Source: Melioribacteraceae bacterium (GTDB lineage: Bacteria; Bacteroidota; Ignavibacteria; Ignavibacteriales; Melioribacteraceae). Taken from it: 64,000 nt of DNA. Under the pieces are notes generated by a model. It did not search any database and was not told the origin of the DNA. It was given only the letters and a program-made list of their open reading frames with translations. Location: the NCBI GenBank assembly GCA_016342755.1, contig JAEINS010000008.1:62001-126000 (forward strand), given 5' to 3'. This document shows, piece after piece, positions 21,706-31,005 of the stretch (positions within the stretch are counted from its first letter, which is position 1; each line of letters starts with the position of its first letter). A program made the position numbers and the translations under genes.

Positions 21706-22317
21706 TTAATTGTTTTTCTTGAACTCATTAATTTTATCTCTAATAATAGCCGCCCGTTCATAATCCTCATTTTCAATTGCTTCACGAAGCTGATCGTGAA
21801 GTGTTGCTGCAGACGTTTCAGTTTTTATCTGATCTTCACTTTGTTCAAAATCATCTTCCATATCCTCGTCCTGATCAGAACTCCTTTTTGTTTTAGAATC
21901 CTCTTCACTGGAAGGAATAAATGAGGCCGCTTCCATAACAGCTTCATTAACAAAGATTGGGCAGTCGGCCCGGACTGCCAAAGCTATAGCATCACTTGGG
22001 CGGGAATCTAATATATTTTCTAATGATGAAACTTCAAGTTTTATAGATGCATAAAATGTATTGTCGCGTAAATCACTGATTAAGACTTCCTGAATTGTTG
22101 CTCCAAGATTATCGCATAAATTTTTGCAAAGATCGTGTGTTAAAGGCCGGGGCGGTTTTATGTCCTCAATTTCAAGAGCAATAGCCTGAGCTTCGAAAGC
22201 TCCAATTATAATTGGCAAACGTCTTACACCATAGACTTCTTTTAATAAAAGAGCGTATGCGCCTCCGGTTGAAGGACTTGAAGATAAACCTAATATTTCG
22301 ACCTGTACTTTATTCAA
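21706..22317 (-). CDS. bifunctional nuclease (BFN/DUF151) domain protein with UVR motif
   Basis: A 203-aa protein. The first about 135 residues form the BFN domain: GGAYALLLKEVYGVRRLPIIIG, the EAQAIALEIED segment, then SRPSDAIALAVRADCPIFV. An acidic linker (about 140-170) leads to a C-terminal UvrB/UvrC-type helical hairpin (LHDQLREAIENEDYERAAIIRD). BFN domains have nuclease activity in plants; the role of bacterial members is unclear. Its start lies one base after the etfA stop, so it is expressed with the electron-transfer flavoprotein genes. Confidence 0.9.
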   Translation of the reverse strand: MNKVQVEILGLSSSPSTGGAYALLLKEVYGVRRLPIIIGAFEAQAIALEIEDIKPPRPLTHDLCKNLCDNLGATIQEVLISDLRDNTFYASIKLEVSSLENILDSRPSDAIALAVRADCPIFVNEAVMEAASFIPSSEEDSKTKRSSDQDEDMEDDFEQSEDQIKTETSAATLHDQLREAIENEDYERAAIIRDKINEFKKNN

Positions 22318-22318
22318 T

Positions 22319-23293
22319 TTATATTCCTTTTAATTTTAAGCTTTTTAATTCTGCAATAAGTTTAGGTAATATTTCCAAAGCATCACCTACAATACCATAA
22401 TCAGCAATTTTGAAAATTGGAGCATCAGCATCTTTATTTATAGCAACAATGTATTTTGAAGAATTCATTCCGGCTAAGTGCTGAATAGCTCCTGAGATTC
22501 CAACCGCAATATAAACATTTGGTGAAACTGTTTTGCCAGTCTGCCCAATTTGTTCGTAATGTGGTCTCCAACCGGCATCAACAACAGCTCTGGAAGCACC
22601 AACCGCTCCATTAAGTATTTTTGATAACTCTTCAATCAGACTAAAGTTTGATGTATCTTTTAATCCTCTTCCGCCTGAAACAATTATTTCAGCTTCCGAT
22701 ATATCAACTTTTCCTGATGCTTTTATAATTTCAAGTAACTGAAAATCACTAATAAAACTATCGATTATTTTTATTATTATTTCAGTTTTATCCCCGAATT
22801 TATTGGGTGGTGAAAAATTATTAGCTCTTAAATTAAAAATTCTTGATTCACCTTTAAGCTTAAGTTTATCTAAAATTTTTCCGGAAAATATTGGGCGAAC
22901 AGCTATAATACTATCCTCTTCAATTGATAACTCAATACAGTCAGTTATTATGCCGGTATCAAGTCTTGCCGCTAAAGAAGCAGCTATATCTTTTCCTAAA
23001 GAACTATTTGCAAAAAAAATATCTTTGTTAACCAAATCTGAATAATGACCGGAAATTATATTTGCATATTCGGAGGGAGCTAAATATTTATTTGAAGTTT
23101 TACAATGAGTAATTTTTAAAAGGTTTTTTAATCTTAAAGATTCATCAAAGACAAAATTTTTGCCGATTACAATTGCTTCAACGGAACAGTTAAGTTTATA
23201 ACTTAAGTCAAGCGCGGCTCCTAAAACTTCGTAGGATGACTTGGTGATCTTTCCATCTGTTTGTTCAAGAAAAACTATAAAATTGTTATTCAC
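22319..23293 (-). CDS. etfA: electron transfer flavoprotein, alpha subunit
   Basis: A 324-aa subunit that, with EtfB, carries electrons from flavin dehydrogenases such as acyl-CoA dehydrogenases to the quinone pool. The C-terminal FAD-binding domain is clear: SGGRGLKDTSNFSLIEEL, GASRAVVDAGWRPHYEQIGQ, TGKTVSPNVYIAVGISGAIQH and INKDADAPIFKIADYGIVGD. The N-terminal half is more variable, as usual. It lies 8 bases after etfB. Confidence 0.96.
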   Translation of the reverse strand: MNNNFIVFLEQTDGKITKSSYEVLGAALDLSYKLNCSVEAIVIGKNFVFDESLRLKNLLKITHCKTSNKYLAPSEYANIISGHYSDLVNKDIFFANSSLGKDIAASLAARLDTGIITDCIELSIEEDSIIAVRPIFSGKILDKLKLKGESRIFNLRANNFSPPNKFGDKTEIIIKIIDSFISDFQLLEIIKASGKVDISEAEIIVSGGRGLKDTSNFSLIEELSKILNGAVGASRAVVDAGWRPHYEQIGQTGKTVSPNVYIAVGISGAIQHLAGMNSSKYIVAINKDADAPIFKIADYGIVGDALEILPKLIAELKSLKLKGI

Positions 23294-23301
23294 ATTATAC
23301 C

Positions 23302-24048
23302 CTAAAGAATTTTTACTTCGTTTTGCAGAAATGAAATAAGTCCGTTTATACCTTCGTCAGAGTTTACTGCTACTTTACCAGCCGATTTGTTCTTTGGTCT
23401 TTTTAACTCGATTCTTTCTGTACAATTAAGAGTATTTTCAATTACCTTTTCTATAAAAGGTTTTTTCTTAGCGGTCATAATTCCTTTTAATGACGGGTAT
23501 CTTGGTGTATTAAGACCTTTTTCCGCAGTTATAACTGCGGGAAAAGTTGTTGATACTTTTTCTTTCCAGCCATCAATTTCTCTTTCGGCAATTATTCTAT
23601 TTTCTGATATTTCCAAATTTGAAACATTGCTCAATAAATTATAATTTAATAACTGTGCGGTTATCTGTCCGGTTACTGAATTACTATAATCAGCAGATTG
23701 TTTACCAAAGAAAACTAATACGGGCTGGTGTGTTTTAATTTCTTCATATAATAATTTAGCTAAATTAAGACTGTCAAAACTCTCATTAGTTTTTAAGTGA
23801 ACAGCTTTATTAGCACCTATTGCAAGAGCTTTTTTTAATGCGTCTTTATTTTTATCGGCACCAGCAGATATAACAATAACTTCACCATTAAATATTTCTT
23901 TTGTTTTTAATGCTTCTTCAAGCGCGTATTCATCGTATGGATTAATAATATAATCGAGTTCATCCAAATCAAGATTTTTGGAATCCGTGGAAATGGTAAT
24001 ATTAGACTCTGTATCCGGCACCTGACTGATACAAACAGCTATTTTCAT
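23302..24048 (-). CDS. etfB: electron transfer flavoprotein, beta subunit
   Basis: A 248-aa partner of EtfA that binds AMP. It begins MKIAVCISQVPDTES and contains NPYDEYALEEALK and VFFGKQSADYSNSVTGQ (the ADP/AMP-binding region), then GIMTAKKKP near the end. I prefer ATG 24048, which follows GGGAAAT, over the in-frame TTG 12 bases upstream. It heads the minus-strand operon etfB-etfA-BFN and points to fatty-acid or amino-acid oxidation, in line with the acyl-CoA ligase gene nearby. Confidence 0.95.
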   Translation of the reverse strand: MKIAVCISQVPDTESNITISTDSKNLDLDELDYIINPYDEYALEEALKTKEIFNGEVIVISAGADKNKDALKKALAIGANKAVHLKTNESFDSLNLAKLLYEEIKTHQPVLVFFGKQSADYSNSVTGQITAQLLNYNLLSNVSNLEISENRIIAEREIDGWKEKVSTTFPAVITAEKGLNTPRYPSLKGIMTAKKKPFIEKVIENTLNCTERIELKRPKNKSAGKVAVNSDEGINGLISFLQNEVKIL

Positions 24049-24167
24049 TATATTTCCCAAAGGTTTTATAAAGCTAATTTAATAAATCGAATATAGAAGC
24101 TTATGAAATTTTTATTTATTGATCAATTTAATAAATTAGGTACCAGATAATAAAAACTAAATGTTAT

Positions 24168-24461
24168 ATGGCTGAAGAATTACCAAAAGGAATATTTGAT
24201 CCGGAGCTGGAAGAGCAGACTACAATTACTCTTCCTTTTAGAGTTGTATTATTTAACGATGACTGGCACTCATTTGATGAAGTCATTGTTCAGTTAATGA
24301 AAGCTACAATGTGTACTTTTGAAGCTGCCAGGGGTTATGCTTTTGAAGTTCATGTAAGAGGGAAAGCTATTGTTTATAGCGGCGATATAAGTAAATGTTT
24401 ACGAGTATCTTCGGTTTTAGAAGAAATTGCCCTGCACACTCAGGTAATTTCTGACGAATAA
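24168..24461 (+). CDS. clpS: ClpS-like adaptor protein
   Basis: A 97-aa protein that resembles ClpS, which hands N-degron substrates to the ClpAP or ClpCP protease. The core FRVVLFNDDWHSFDEVIVQL corresponds to the NDD(x)6V substrate-pocket region, followed by CTFEAARGYAFEVHVRGKAIVYSG, where ClpS proteins have a conserved His-x-x-Gly. The Trp after NDD and the FDEV segment deviate from typical proteobacterial ClpS. No clpA or clpC gene lies nearby. Confidence 0.82.
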   Translation: MAEELPKGIFDPELEEQTTITLPFRVVLFNDDWHSFDEVIVQLMKATMCTFEAARGYAFEVHVRGKAIVYSGDISKCLRVSSVLEEIALHTQVISDE

Positions 24462-24538
24462 ACCTTTCCAATAGTAGCGTAAAATCCTTATATTAAAAAG
24501 TTTCGATAAATATTTTTATTTAGGAGATTTCTGATATT

Positions 24539-25621
24539 ATGCAAATAGGTTTAGTTGGTTTACAATATTCGGGTAAAACTACTTTATTTAATACAGTTGC
24601 CAAAATTGAAGCTGATTCGGTGCAGGCAGTAAAGGAAGAAGCTACAATTGAAGTTGTTAAAGTACCTGATGAGAGACTGGATGATCTTTCCAAATTATTT
24701 AATCCAAAGAAAAAAATAAATGCCACAATTGAAGTTTTTGATATTCCCGGACTAAGAATGTCTGATGACGGGAAAGTTAAAATAACAACGGCATTTTTAA
24801 ATAATGTAAAAAATAATGATGCATTGTTCTATGTAATAAGGGCATTTGAGAATGATGCTGTTATGCACCCTATGGAATCTATTGATCCGGTGAGAGATGT
24901 TCAATTTCTTGAAACTGAATTTCTTTTAAGCGATTTAGCATTTCTTGAAAACAGAATTGGTAAGCTTGAAAAAGAGATTATTAAATCGAAAGATGAAAAA
25001 TTTAAGAAAGAATTAGTACTCATCAAAAAATGTTTAGAGCACGCTGAAAAAGAACTTCCGCTGCGAACACTTGAACTTGATGTTAACGAAGTAAAAGCAC
25101 TTTCCGGATATCAACTGTTATCTCTTAAACCTGTTGCAATTGCGGTTAACCTCGATGAAAACGGCATTGAAACTGTTGATGAAATTATAGACAGTATTAA
25201 AACTGAATTAAATATGGATGATGCTGAAATAATTCCATTTTTTGCTAAGATTGAAAATGAACTTGCACTGATGGATGAAGAAGATCAGACAGCATTTATG
25301 GAAGATTACGGAATTAAGGAATCTGCGCTTAGTAAAATTTTAGGCAGATCTTATAATTTACTTGGCCTGCAGTCGTTTCTTACCGTTGGTGAGGATGAAT
25401 GCAGAGCATGGACTATTAGAAAAGGATATACAGCCCAGGAAGCAGCGGGTGTTATTCATACAGATTTTTACAACAGATTTATTAGAGCAGAGGTCATTTT
25501 TTATAAAGACCTGTTAGAACATAAATCAATCGCAAAATGTAAAGAAGCCGGAGTATGGCATCTTGAAGGAAAAGATTACGTGGTTCAGGATGGCGATATT
25601 TTAGATATCCGACATAACTAA
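24539..25621 (+). CDS. YchF/Obg-type GTP/ATP-binding protein
   Basis: A 360-aa P-loop protein. The N-terminal G domain has GLQYSGKTTLFNTV (usual YchF: GxPNVGKS) and the switch region FDIPGLRMS, where YchF normally has a DIAGLVKGAS-type motif. A coiled-coil insertion (about 140-180) and the C-terminal DUF933/TGS-like domain (EDECRAWTIRKGYTAQEAAGVIH, GDILDIRHN) match YchF. YchF binds ribosomes and ATP. The altered P-loop and switch suggest a divergent subfamily or paralog, so I give no symbol. Confidence 0.85.
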   Translation: MQIGLVGLQYSGKTTLFNTVAKIEADSVQAVKEEATIEVVKVPDERLDDLSKLFNPKKKINATIEVFDIPGLRMSDDGKVKITTAFLNNVKNNDALFYVIRAFENDAVMHPMESIDPVRDVQFLETEFLLSDLAFLENRIGKLEKEIIKSKDEKFKKELVLIKKCLEHAEKELPLRTLELDVNEVKALSGYQLLSLKPVAIAVNLDENGIETVDEIIDSIKTELNMDDAEIIPFFAKIENELALMDEEDQTAFMEDYGIKESALSKILGRSYNLLGLQSFLTVGEDECRAWTIRKGYTAQEAAGVIHTDFYNRFIRAEVIFYKDLLEHKSIAKCKEAGVWHLEGKDYVVQDGDILDIRHN

Positions 25622-25639
25622 ATTTAAAGGAGACCAACA

Positions 25640-27103
25640 ATGTTAGAAGATGTTATTAAAGGATTAAAGCCGGAAATTATGTGGAAAAGATTTTTTGAAA
25701 TCACACAAGTTCCAAGACCATCAAAAAGAGAAGAAAAAATATTAGATTATTTAAGAGCATTTGCTGCCGAACATAATATTGAACTAAAAGAAGATGAAAC
25801 GCATAATATAGTTATGAAAGTTCCCGCAACACCAGGTTATGAGAATTCCCCGGTTGTTGTTATGCAAAGTCATATTGATATGGTTTGTGAGAAGAATAAA
25901 GGAACAGAACATGATTTTGATAACGATCCGTTAACCTTAATAAACGAAGGTGAATGGATAACAGCTAAAGGAACAACCCTTGGTGCTGATAATGGAATTG
26001 GCATGGCTGGTTCTTTAAGTGTTATAACTGATAAATCAATAACCCATGGCCCATTAGAATTATTATTTACTGTTGATGAAGAAACCGGTATGACCGGTGT
26101 TAATGGTTTACAGCCAGGATTTGTTGAAGGAAGAATTCTTTTGAATATGGATTCTGAAGAAGATGGAGCATTTTATGTTGGCTGTTGTGGCGGGCAGGAT
26201 ACTGTTGGTCTATATAGTTTTGAAATGAAGCAGGCTTCTGAAGGATTAACTTCTTATGAGCTTATGATTACTGGCTTAAAAGGTGGTCACTCTGGATTAG
26301 ATATTCATATTGGCAGAGCAAATGCAATAAAATTATTAGGCAGACTTTTAAGAAAACTTGATGAAGTTAATTTTGAAATTGCAGATATAAAAGGCGGATC
26401 ACTTCGTAACGCGATTCCAAGAGAAGCTGAAGTAACTATCTTGATTAATAAATCGGACGAAGATAAAGTTAAATCAATTATTTCTGGGTTTGTTGAAGAA
26501 TCTTTACTTGAATGTAAAACTAATGATGGCGGTTTAGCTGTTAAGTTTGAAGAAAAAGCTGGCGACTTTGCTAAAGTTTATTCTAAAGAATTTATAGAAA
26601 CTTTAATAAAAAGTATTTATGCAATTCCTCACGGTGTTATGGCTATGAGTCCAGATATACCCGGACTTGTTGAAACTTCAACCAACTTGGCAACTATTAT
26701 GTTAGAAGATGGTAAACTAAGAATTGGTACCAGCCAGAGAAGTTCAATAGAATCAGCTAAACTGGTTGTTACTGAATCTGTGAGATCAGTTTTTGAATTA
26801 GCTGGTGCTGAAGCTAAAGTCGGTGATGGATATCCGGGATGGCAGCCAAACGTTGATTCAGAATTATTAAAAATTTCGAAAGATGTATTTAAAAATTTAT
26901 TTAATAAAGAGCCGGAAATTAAAGCTATTCATGCCGGATTAGAATGTGGTTTATTGGGTGCTAAATATCCCGGAATGGATATGATATCGTTTGGTCCGAC
27001 AATTCAGGGTGCTCATTCGCCGGATGAAAAAGTTAATATAGCGGATGTTGAAAGATTCTATGCCTTAATGAAAGGGATGTTAGAAAAAATTGCCGGCAAA
27101 TAA
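25640..27103 (+). CDS. pepD: aminoacyl-histidine dipeptidase (M20 family)
   Basis: The 487-aa cytoplasmic metallopeptidase hydrolyses Xaa-His and related dipeptides. Zinc ligands and catalytic residues are visible in MQSHIDMVCEKN, TTLGADNGIGMAG and TVDEETGMTGV, and the dimerisation/lid domain is marked by GLKGGHSGLDIHIGRANA. The C-terminal HAGLECGLLGAKYPGMDMISFGPT closes the active site. AAAGGAGA precedes the ATG. A terminator follows at 27112. Confidence 0.95.
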   Translation: MLEDVIKGLKPEIMWKRFFEITQVPRPSKREEKILDYLRAFAAEHNIELKEDETHNIVMKVPATPGYENSPVVVMQSHIDMVCEKNKGTEHDFDNDPLTLINEGEWITAKGTTLGADNGIGMAGSLSVITDKSITHGPLELLFTVDEETGMTGVNGLQPGFVEGRILLNMDSEEDGAFYVGCCGGQDTVGLYSFEMKQASEGLTSYELMITGLKGGHSGLDIHIGRANAIKLLGRLLRKLDEVNFEIADIKGGSLRNAIPREAEVTILINKSDEDKVKSIISGFVEESLLECKTNDGGLAVKFEEKAGDFAKVYSKEFIETLIKSIYAIPHGVMAMSPDIPGLVETSTNLATIMLEDGKLRIGTSQRSSIESAKLVVTESVRSVFELAGAEAKVGDGYPGWQPNVDSELLKISKDVFKNLFNKEPEIKAIHAGLECGLLGAKYPGMDMISFGPTIQGAHSPDEKVNIADVERFYALMKGMLEKIAGK

Positions 27104-27111
27104 TATTTTAA

Positions 27112-27145
27112 TTAAACCTCCAGATTTAAAACTCCGGAGGTTTAA
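27112..27145 (+). terminator. Rho-independent-type terminator after pepD
   Basis: TTAAACCTCC (27112-27121) pairs with GGAGGTTTAA (27136-27145), with an A-rich loop. The T-run is short, so strength is uncertain; the position nine bases after the pepD stop supports the call. Confidence 0.75.
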
Positions 27146-27191
27146 AAACAATTTCAGATTATCTATAACTAAAACTAATAGAAGTTGAATT

Positions 27192-28892
27192 ATGAAAAAA
27201 TTAAAACTGCATGATGTTCCTAAAATAGAAACAATTCAGGACATGGTTTTTAATTCTGTGGATAGTTACAATGAAAAACTGGCTTTAGAAGATTTAAGTA
27301 AGACTCCTATTTCATCTGTTACTTATGGAGAATTATTTAATAATATTTTAAGATTTGGAAACGCGTTAAAATCTATTGGATTAAAAGAACGTTCTCATGT
27401 AGCTATAATTGGAGAAAATAGAGTTCAATGGGCTTTATCTTTCTTAACATGTATGTGTTTTAATCATGTTGTAGTTCCTATTGATAAAAATTTAACTGCT
27501 AATGAAATTCTAAATATTATACATGAATCCGATTCTGATGCAATAATATTTTCTGATTCATTTGGCGATGTTGTTTTAGATAAGTTTTCTTCGTTGCGTA
27601 AATTAAAATATATGATATGCATGGATAATACTTGTGAAGACGAAAGTATCTATTCAATGAGTGATTTGATTGATGAACATGAAGCTGTTGAAATTTCTGA
27701 GCTGCCTAAGATTAACCCGGATGATTTAGCAGAAGTTATATTTACATCTGGTTCACTTGGCAGAGCAAAAGGTGTTATGTTATCGCAAAAGAACTTGGCT
27801 TCAAACCTTATGGATATGGTTAGTATGCTGTTTATGTACCCTGAGGATAAGTTTTTATCGGTACTTCCAATGCATCACACATATGAATGTACATGCGGAT
27901 TGTTATGCCCATTATTTGCGGGATCTTCCGTACACTATGCCCGTTCTCTAAAGACTATAGTTGATGATCTGCAAAAGGTTAAAGCTACAATACTACTTGG
28001 TGTTCCACTTTTATATGATAAAATGTTTAAGCGTATAAGTAAAACAATTAAAGAAGATAAAGTTAAATCCTTTGTTGTGCCGGGTCTTGTTAAACTAACT
28101 AATCTTGCTATTAAATTTGGATGGAGAGGAGTTAAGAAAAAAGTATTTGCAGAGATGCACAAGAAGTTTGGCGGTTCTGTAAGAATTTTTGTTGCCGGTG
28201 GAGCTGCTCCTGATCCATTAGTTGCAAAAGGATTAAGAGAATTTGGGTTTACGTTTTTACAAGGATATGGCTTAACAGAAACTGCTCCAATATTAACCTT
28301 AAACAGAATAGATGATTTTAAGGATGATTCTGCCGGATTACCATTGCCAAGTGTAGAATTAAAGATCAATAATCCCAATGAAGAAGGTTCCGGTGAAATT
28401 TGGGCGAAAGGTCCAAATGTGATGATTGGTTATTATAAAAACAAAGATCAGACTGCCGAAACTTTTGAAGGAGATTGGTTTAAAACCGGAGATGTTGGTT
28501 TTATTGATAAAAATGGATTTTTACATATTAATGGACGTGCTAAAAACGTGATTATATCTAACTCAGGTAAAAATGTGTTCCCTGAGGAAATTGAAGATAT
28601 ATTAAATAGAAGTCCTTTTATATTGGAATCTCTTGTTTATGGTGCTGAAGATGATAAACATAATGAGGTAATTACAGCAAAACTTGTTGTTGATGCAGAG
28701 TCATTTATTGAATTATCTCAAAATCAGAATGTACAAATTACCGATGAACTAATTGATGAAATTCTAAATGAAGAAGTTAAAAAAGCGAATAAACAATTAT
28801 CTGGTTATAAACAGATTAAAAAAGTTGAAATCAGAAAAGAAGAGTTTGCAAAGACTACAACTCAAAAAATTAAGCGTTACGTAGAAAAATAA
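27192..28892 (+). CDS. long-chain fatty-acid-CoA ligase (AMP-binding family)
   Basis: A 566-aa adenylate-forming enzyme that activates fatty acids as acyl-CoA. The AMP-binding loop is VIFTSGSLGRAKGVMLS (Leu in place of the usual Thr/Ser in the TSG-S-T-G motif), followed by LPMHHTYECTCG, the adenine motif QGYGLTETAPIL and the hinge region WFKTGDVGFIDKNGFLHI-GRAKNVI. A C-terminal Lys in TTTQKIKR completes the active site. No signal peptide. The nearby etfBA operon fits beta-oxidation. Confidence 0.9.
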   Translation: MKKLKLHDVPKIETIQDMVFNSVDSYNEKLALEDLSKTPISSVTYGELFNNILRFGNALKSIGLKERSHVAIIGENRVQWALSFLTCMCFNHVVVPIDKNLTANEILNIIHESDSDAIIFSDSFGDVVLDKFSSLRKLKYMICMDNTCEDESIYSMSDLIDEHEAVEISELPKINPDDLAEVIFTSGSLGRAKGVMLSQKNLASNLMDMVSMLFMYPEDKFLSVLPMHHTYECTCGLLCPLFAGSSVHYARSLKTIVDDLQKVKATILLGVPLLYDKMFKRISKTIKEDKVKSFVVPGLVKLTNLAIKFGWRGVKKKVFAEMHKKFGGSVRIFVAGGAAPDPLVAKGLREFGFTFLQGYGLTETAPILTLNRIDDFKDDSAGLPLPSVELKINNPNEEGSGEIWAKGPNVMIGYYKNKDQTAETFEGDWFKTGDVGFIDKNGFLHINGRAKNVIISNSGKNVFPEEIEDILNRSPFILESLVYGAEDDKHNEVITAKLVVDAESFIELSQNQNVQITDELIDEILNEEVKKANKQLSGYKQIKKVEIRKEEFAKTTTQKIKRYVEK

Positions 28893-28909
28893 AAGATTAA
28901 AACGGGGCA

Positions 28910-29162
28910 GTCCCAAAAGCACAATTACAAGGCTGTCAAGAACCATTTCTTGACAGAGAAATTAAATATTAGAATTATAATAAGTAGATAATAGAGTCAT
29001 GAAATGGTTCATGACTCCCATGTGAATTTTGTCACCTTGAGCCTGCCTGTCGGCAGACAGGCTTGTCGAAAGGTGGAGATTTAGCTCGAAATCCTAACTT
29101 CGATAAATTTATACTGAGTTTAGTCGAAGTACTCAGTTTGACGGATTTCGACCTTTTGGGAC
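28910..29162. repeat. 253-bp nested palindromic element
   Basis: The element is bounded by perfect inverted repeats GTCCCAAAAG (28910-28919) and CTTTTGGGAC (29153-29162). Inside are further perfect stems: CTGTCAAGAA/TTCTTGACAG (28933-28956, 4-base loop), GAGTCATGAA/TTCATGACTC (28994-29017, 4-base loop), CACCTT/AAGGTG (29033-29075) around CTGCC/GGCAG, TCGAAATCC/GGATTTCGA (29086-29151) and ACTGAGT/ACTCAGT (29113-29137). No coding capacity. It fills the gap between convergent genes and may be a MITE-like or composite palindromic repeat, and also a terminator. Confidence 0.85.
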
Positions 29163-29176
29163 AGCTCAGTTAACTT

Positions 29177-30544
29177 TTACTTTATCGGAATACTAAATCC
29201 AAAATTGGAACCAACACCTAGCTTACTTTTAATCCAGACTTTACCGCCATGTCCTTCTATAATTGTTTTAACAATCCAGAGTCCGAGACCTGAACTGGTT
29301 TCACCTCCGGTTGGTTTGGGAGTTAGCGTAACACCTTTCTTAAATGCCTTTTCCTGATCTTCTTTTGATAACCCGACTCCATCATCAGTTACCTCCACAG
29401 AAACTTCAGTTGTACTAAAATATGATTTAATCACAACTTCAGTATTTAGCGGAGAATATTTAACAGCGTTATTTACAAGATTATCTATAGCTTCTTCAAT
29501 TTTATGTGTATCCATTTTAATATTAGGAATGCTTGAAGAAGATTTATTAAGAAGTTTAATTCCCTTTTTACTGGCTCCGGCAGAATTAACCGCAACTACA
29601 CTATCAATAATTTCTTTAAGAGAACCTTTTTCTTTTTTGATTAAGTTATTTGGTTCTTCTTGTGCAATTGTTAAGGCTATGCTTTGTGTTAGTTTAAGAA
29701 TGTTTTCCGAAGAAGTTATTAATGATTCCATTATTTCTTGCTGCTCAGTTGCATTTAAATCGTAAGAAGTTAACAATTCCAAAAGCCCTTTAATAGCAGA
29801 TGCCGGATTTTTTATATCATGCACTGCTATAGCAAAAACTTTGTCCTTCTGTTCCTGCAACTCTTCTAATTTTAATTTTTGCAATGAAAGTTTTTCTTTT
29901 TGGGTTATAAGTGTATAATTGGCATCTTCTAATAATTGAATATTCTTTTTAAGATCTTCAACTTTAAAACTTAGCTGTCTGTTTTTATTTTCTAATTTTT
30001 TGTAACCATCTTTTAAAGTATTATAAGCCGTTCTAATTTCATCAGGTTCATTCTTGTTTTCAACAGATAAACTCTTTTTCTTCTTGCTAAAAAGAATAAT
30101 AATAATTACTAGCTGAATTAAAACAATCACTAAAAGTGCAATACCCAGACTGTTAAAATTACTTGAATTTAAGGAACTTTCTTTAGCCTTTTTTACCACA
30201 AAACTAAGTGAAGCCGGCAAAATATCAGTTCCTAAAGACGACTGTCCATTAATACTTAAAACATAGTTCCCGGCTCTCAGATTTTTTATTTCAACCGAAT
30301 TATTATAGTTGTTTATGGGCTGATTATTAAGCGTTATCTGATAGTTATATTTTTCGTCTGTTTCATTAGCTCTAAATTCCAGATAAAGATTATCGTCGTC
30401 CATAATTATAAGTTTTTCAGATTTTGAGATAAATACATTTTTATCTGAAACTTTTATAGATGAAATTTTAATTGTGGGTATTTGCGCTTGCAAATTTAAT
30501 GTGAAAATTAAAAGTGCTAATAAACAGATCGGAACCCTTTTCAT
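29177..30544 (-). CDS. membrane sensor histidine kinase with Y_Y_Y-like sensor domain
   Basis: A 455-aa protein. A signal peptide (ending LQAQ) leads to a periplasmic domain of about 100 residues (LYLEFRANETD, NYQITLNNQ, IKNLRAGNYVLSI) resembling the Y_Y_Y domain, then a transmembrane helix (about 133-152), a coiled coil (about 170-235), the HisKA H-box AVHDIKNP (His242), and an HATPase domain with NLVNNAVKYSP, DDGVGLS and GLGLWIVK. Start ATG 30544 follows AAGGA and is preferred over the upstream TTG. There is no response-regulator gene or receiver domain nearby, so it is an orphan kinase. Confidence 0.9.
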   Translation of the reverse strand: MKRVPICLLALLIFTLNLQAQIPTIKISSIKVSDKNVFISKSEKLIIMDDDNLYLEFRANETDEKYNYQITLNNQPINNYNNSVEIKNLRAGNYVLSINGQSSLGTDILPASLSFVVKKAKESSLNSSNFNSLGIALLVIVLIQLVIIIILFSKKKKSLSVENKNEPDEIRTAYNTLKDGYKKLENKNRQLSFKVEDLKKNIQLLEDANYTLITQKEKLSLQKLKLEELQEQKDKVFAIAVHDIKNPASAIKGLLELLTSYDLNATEQQEIMESLITSSENILKLTQSIALTIAQEEPNNLIKKEKGSLKEIIDSVVAVNSAGASKKGIKLLNKSSSSIPNIKMDTHKIEEAIDNLVNNAVKYSPLNTEVVIKSYFSTTEVSVEVTDDGVGLSKEDQEKAFKKGVTLTPKPTGGETSSGLGLWIVKTIIEGHGGKVWIKSKLGVGSNFGFSIPIK

Positions 30545-30613
30545 TATAATCCTTATCAATATTGTTTTATCAGTGACATTATCGGATGAAAAAAATAAAA
30601 ATTGATATAAGAA

Positions 30614-30826
30614 TCAATCAAAATTACTTTCATCTAAACTAATAATTTCCTCACATTGTTTTATAAATGATTTCATTGATTTGTAAGGAAGTGAAATAGA
30701 ATCTAATAATTTGTTTTCGCTTAATTCAAAAATATTGAAATCAATTTTTTGATCGGTTACGTTTAAATGGCATTCAATTCTGCGTGGTTCTTTATTCGAA
30801 TTTTGAGTAATTAGGTTTAGTTCCAT
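30614..30826 (-). CDS. small hypothetical protein
   Basis: A 70-aa acidic protein (CHLNVTDQKIDFNIFELSE, then a helical KSMKSFIKQCEEIISLD) without signal peptide or recognised motif. It stands alone between the histidine kinase and the outer-membrane barrel gene. Amino-acid composition is that of a real protein, but no obvious ribosome site is visible. Confidence 0.5.
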   Translation of the reverse strand: MELNLITQNSNKEPRRIECHLNVTDQKIDFNIFELSENKLLDSISLPYKSMKSFIKQCEEIISLDESNFD

Positions 30827-30933
30827 AATAAATTCATTTGTTAATAGCTGAGTTCAAATATAATATATTCTTAAAAAGAAATAATATGCTTCTAATAAAT
30901 AAAAAACTATTTTATTCAAACAAGATAGTTTAG

Positions 30934-30941
30934 TATCTTTT
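30934..30941 (+). promoter_or_regulatory. candidate -7-type promoter motif
   Basis: TATCTTTT within TTAGTATCTTTT, 64 bases before the outer-membrane barrel start; shares nine bases with the motif upstream of pyrG. Confidence 0.4.
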
Positions 30942-31005
30942 AATTAGGATTGGGAAATAGTTGACCAAATCTGAATCTATTATTTTTTTATCAAAAGGAG
31001 ATGCA

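Noticed and set aside
27935-28378. 147-codon minus-strand frame
   Set aside because: Shadow of the acyl-CoA ligase gene; no homology and no expression signals.
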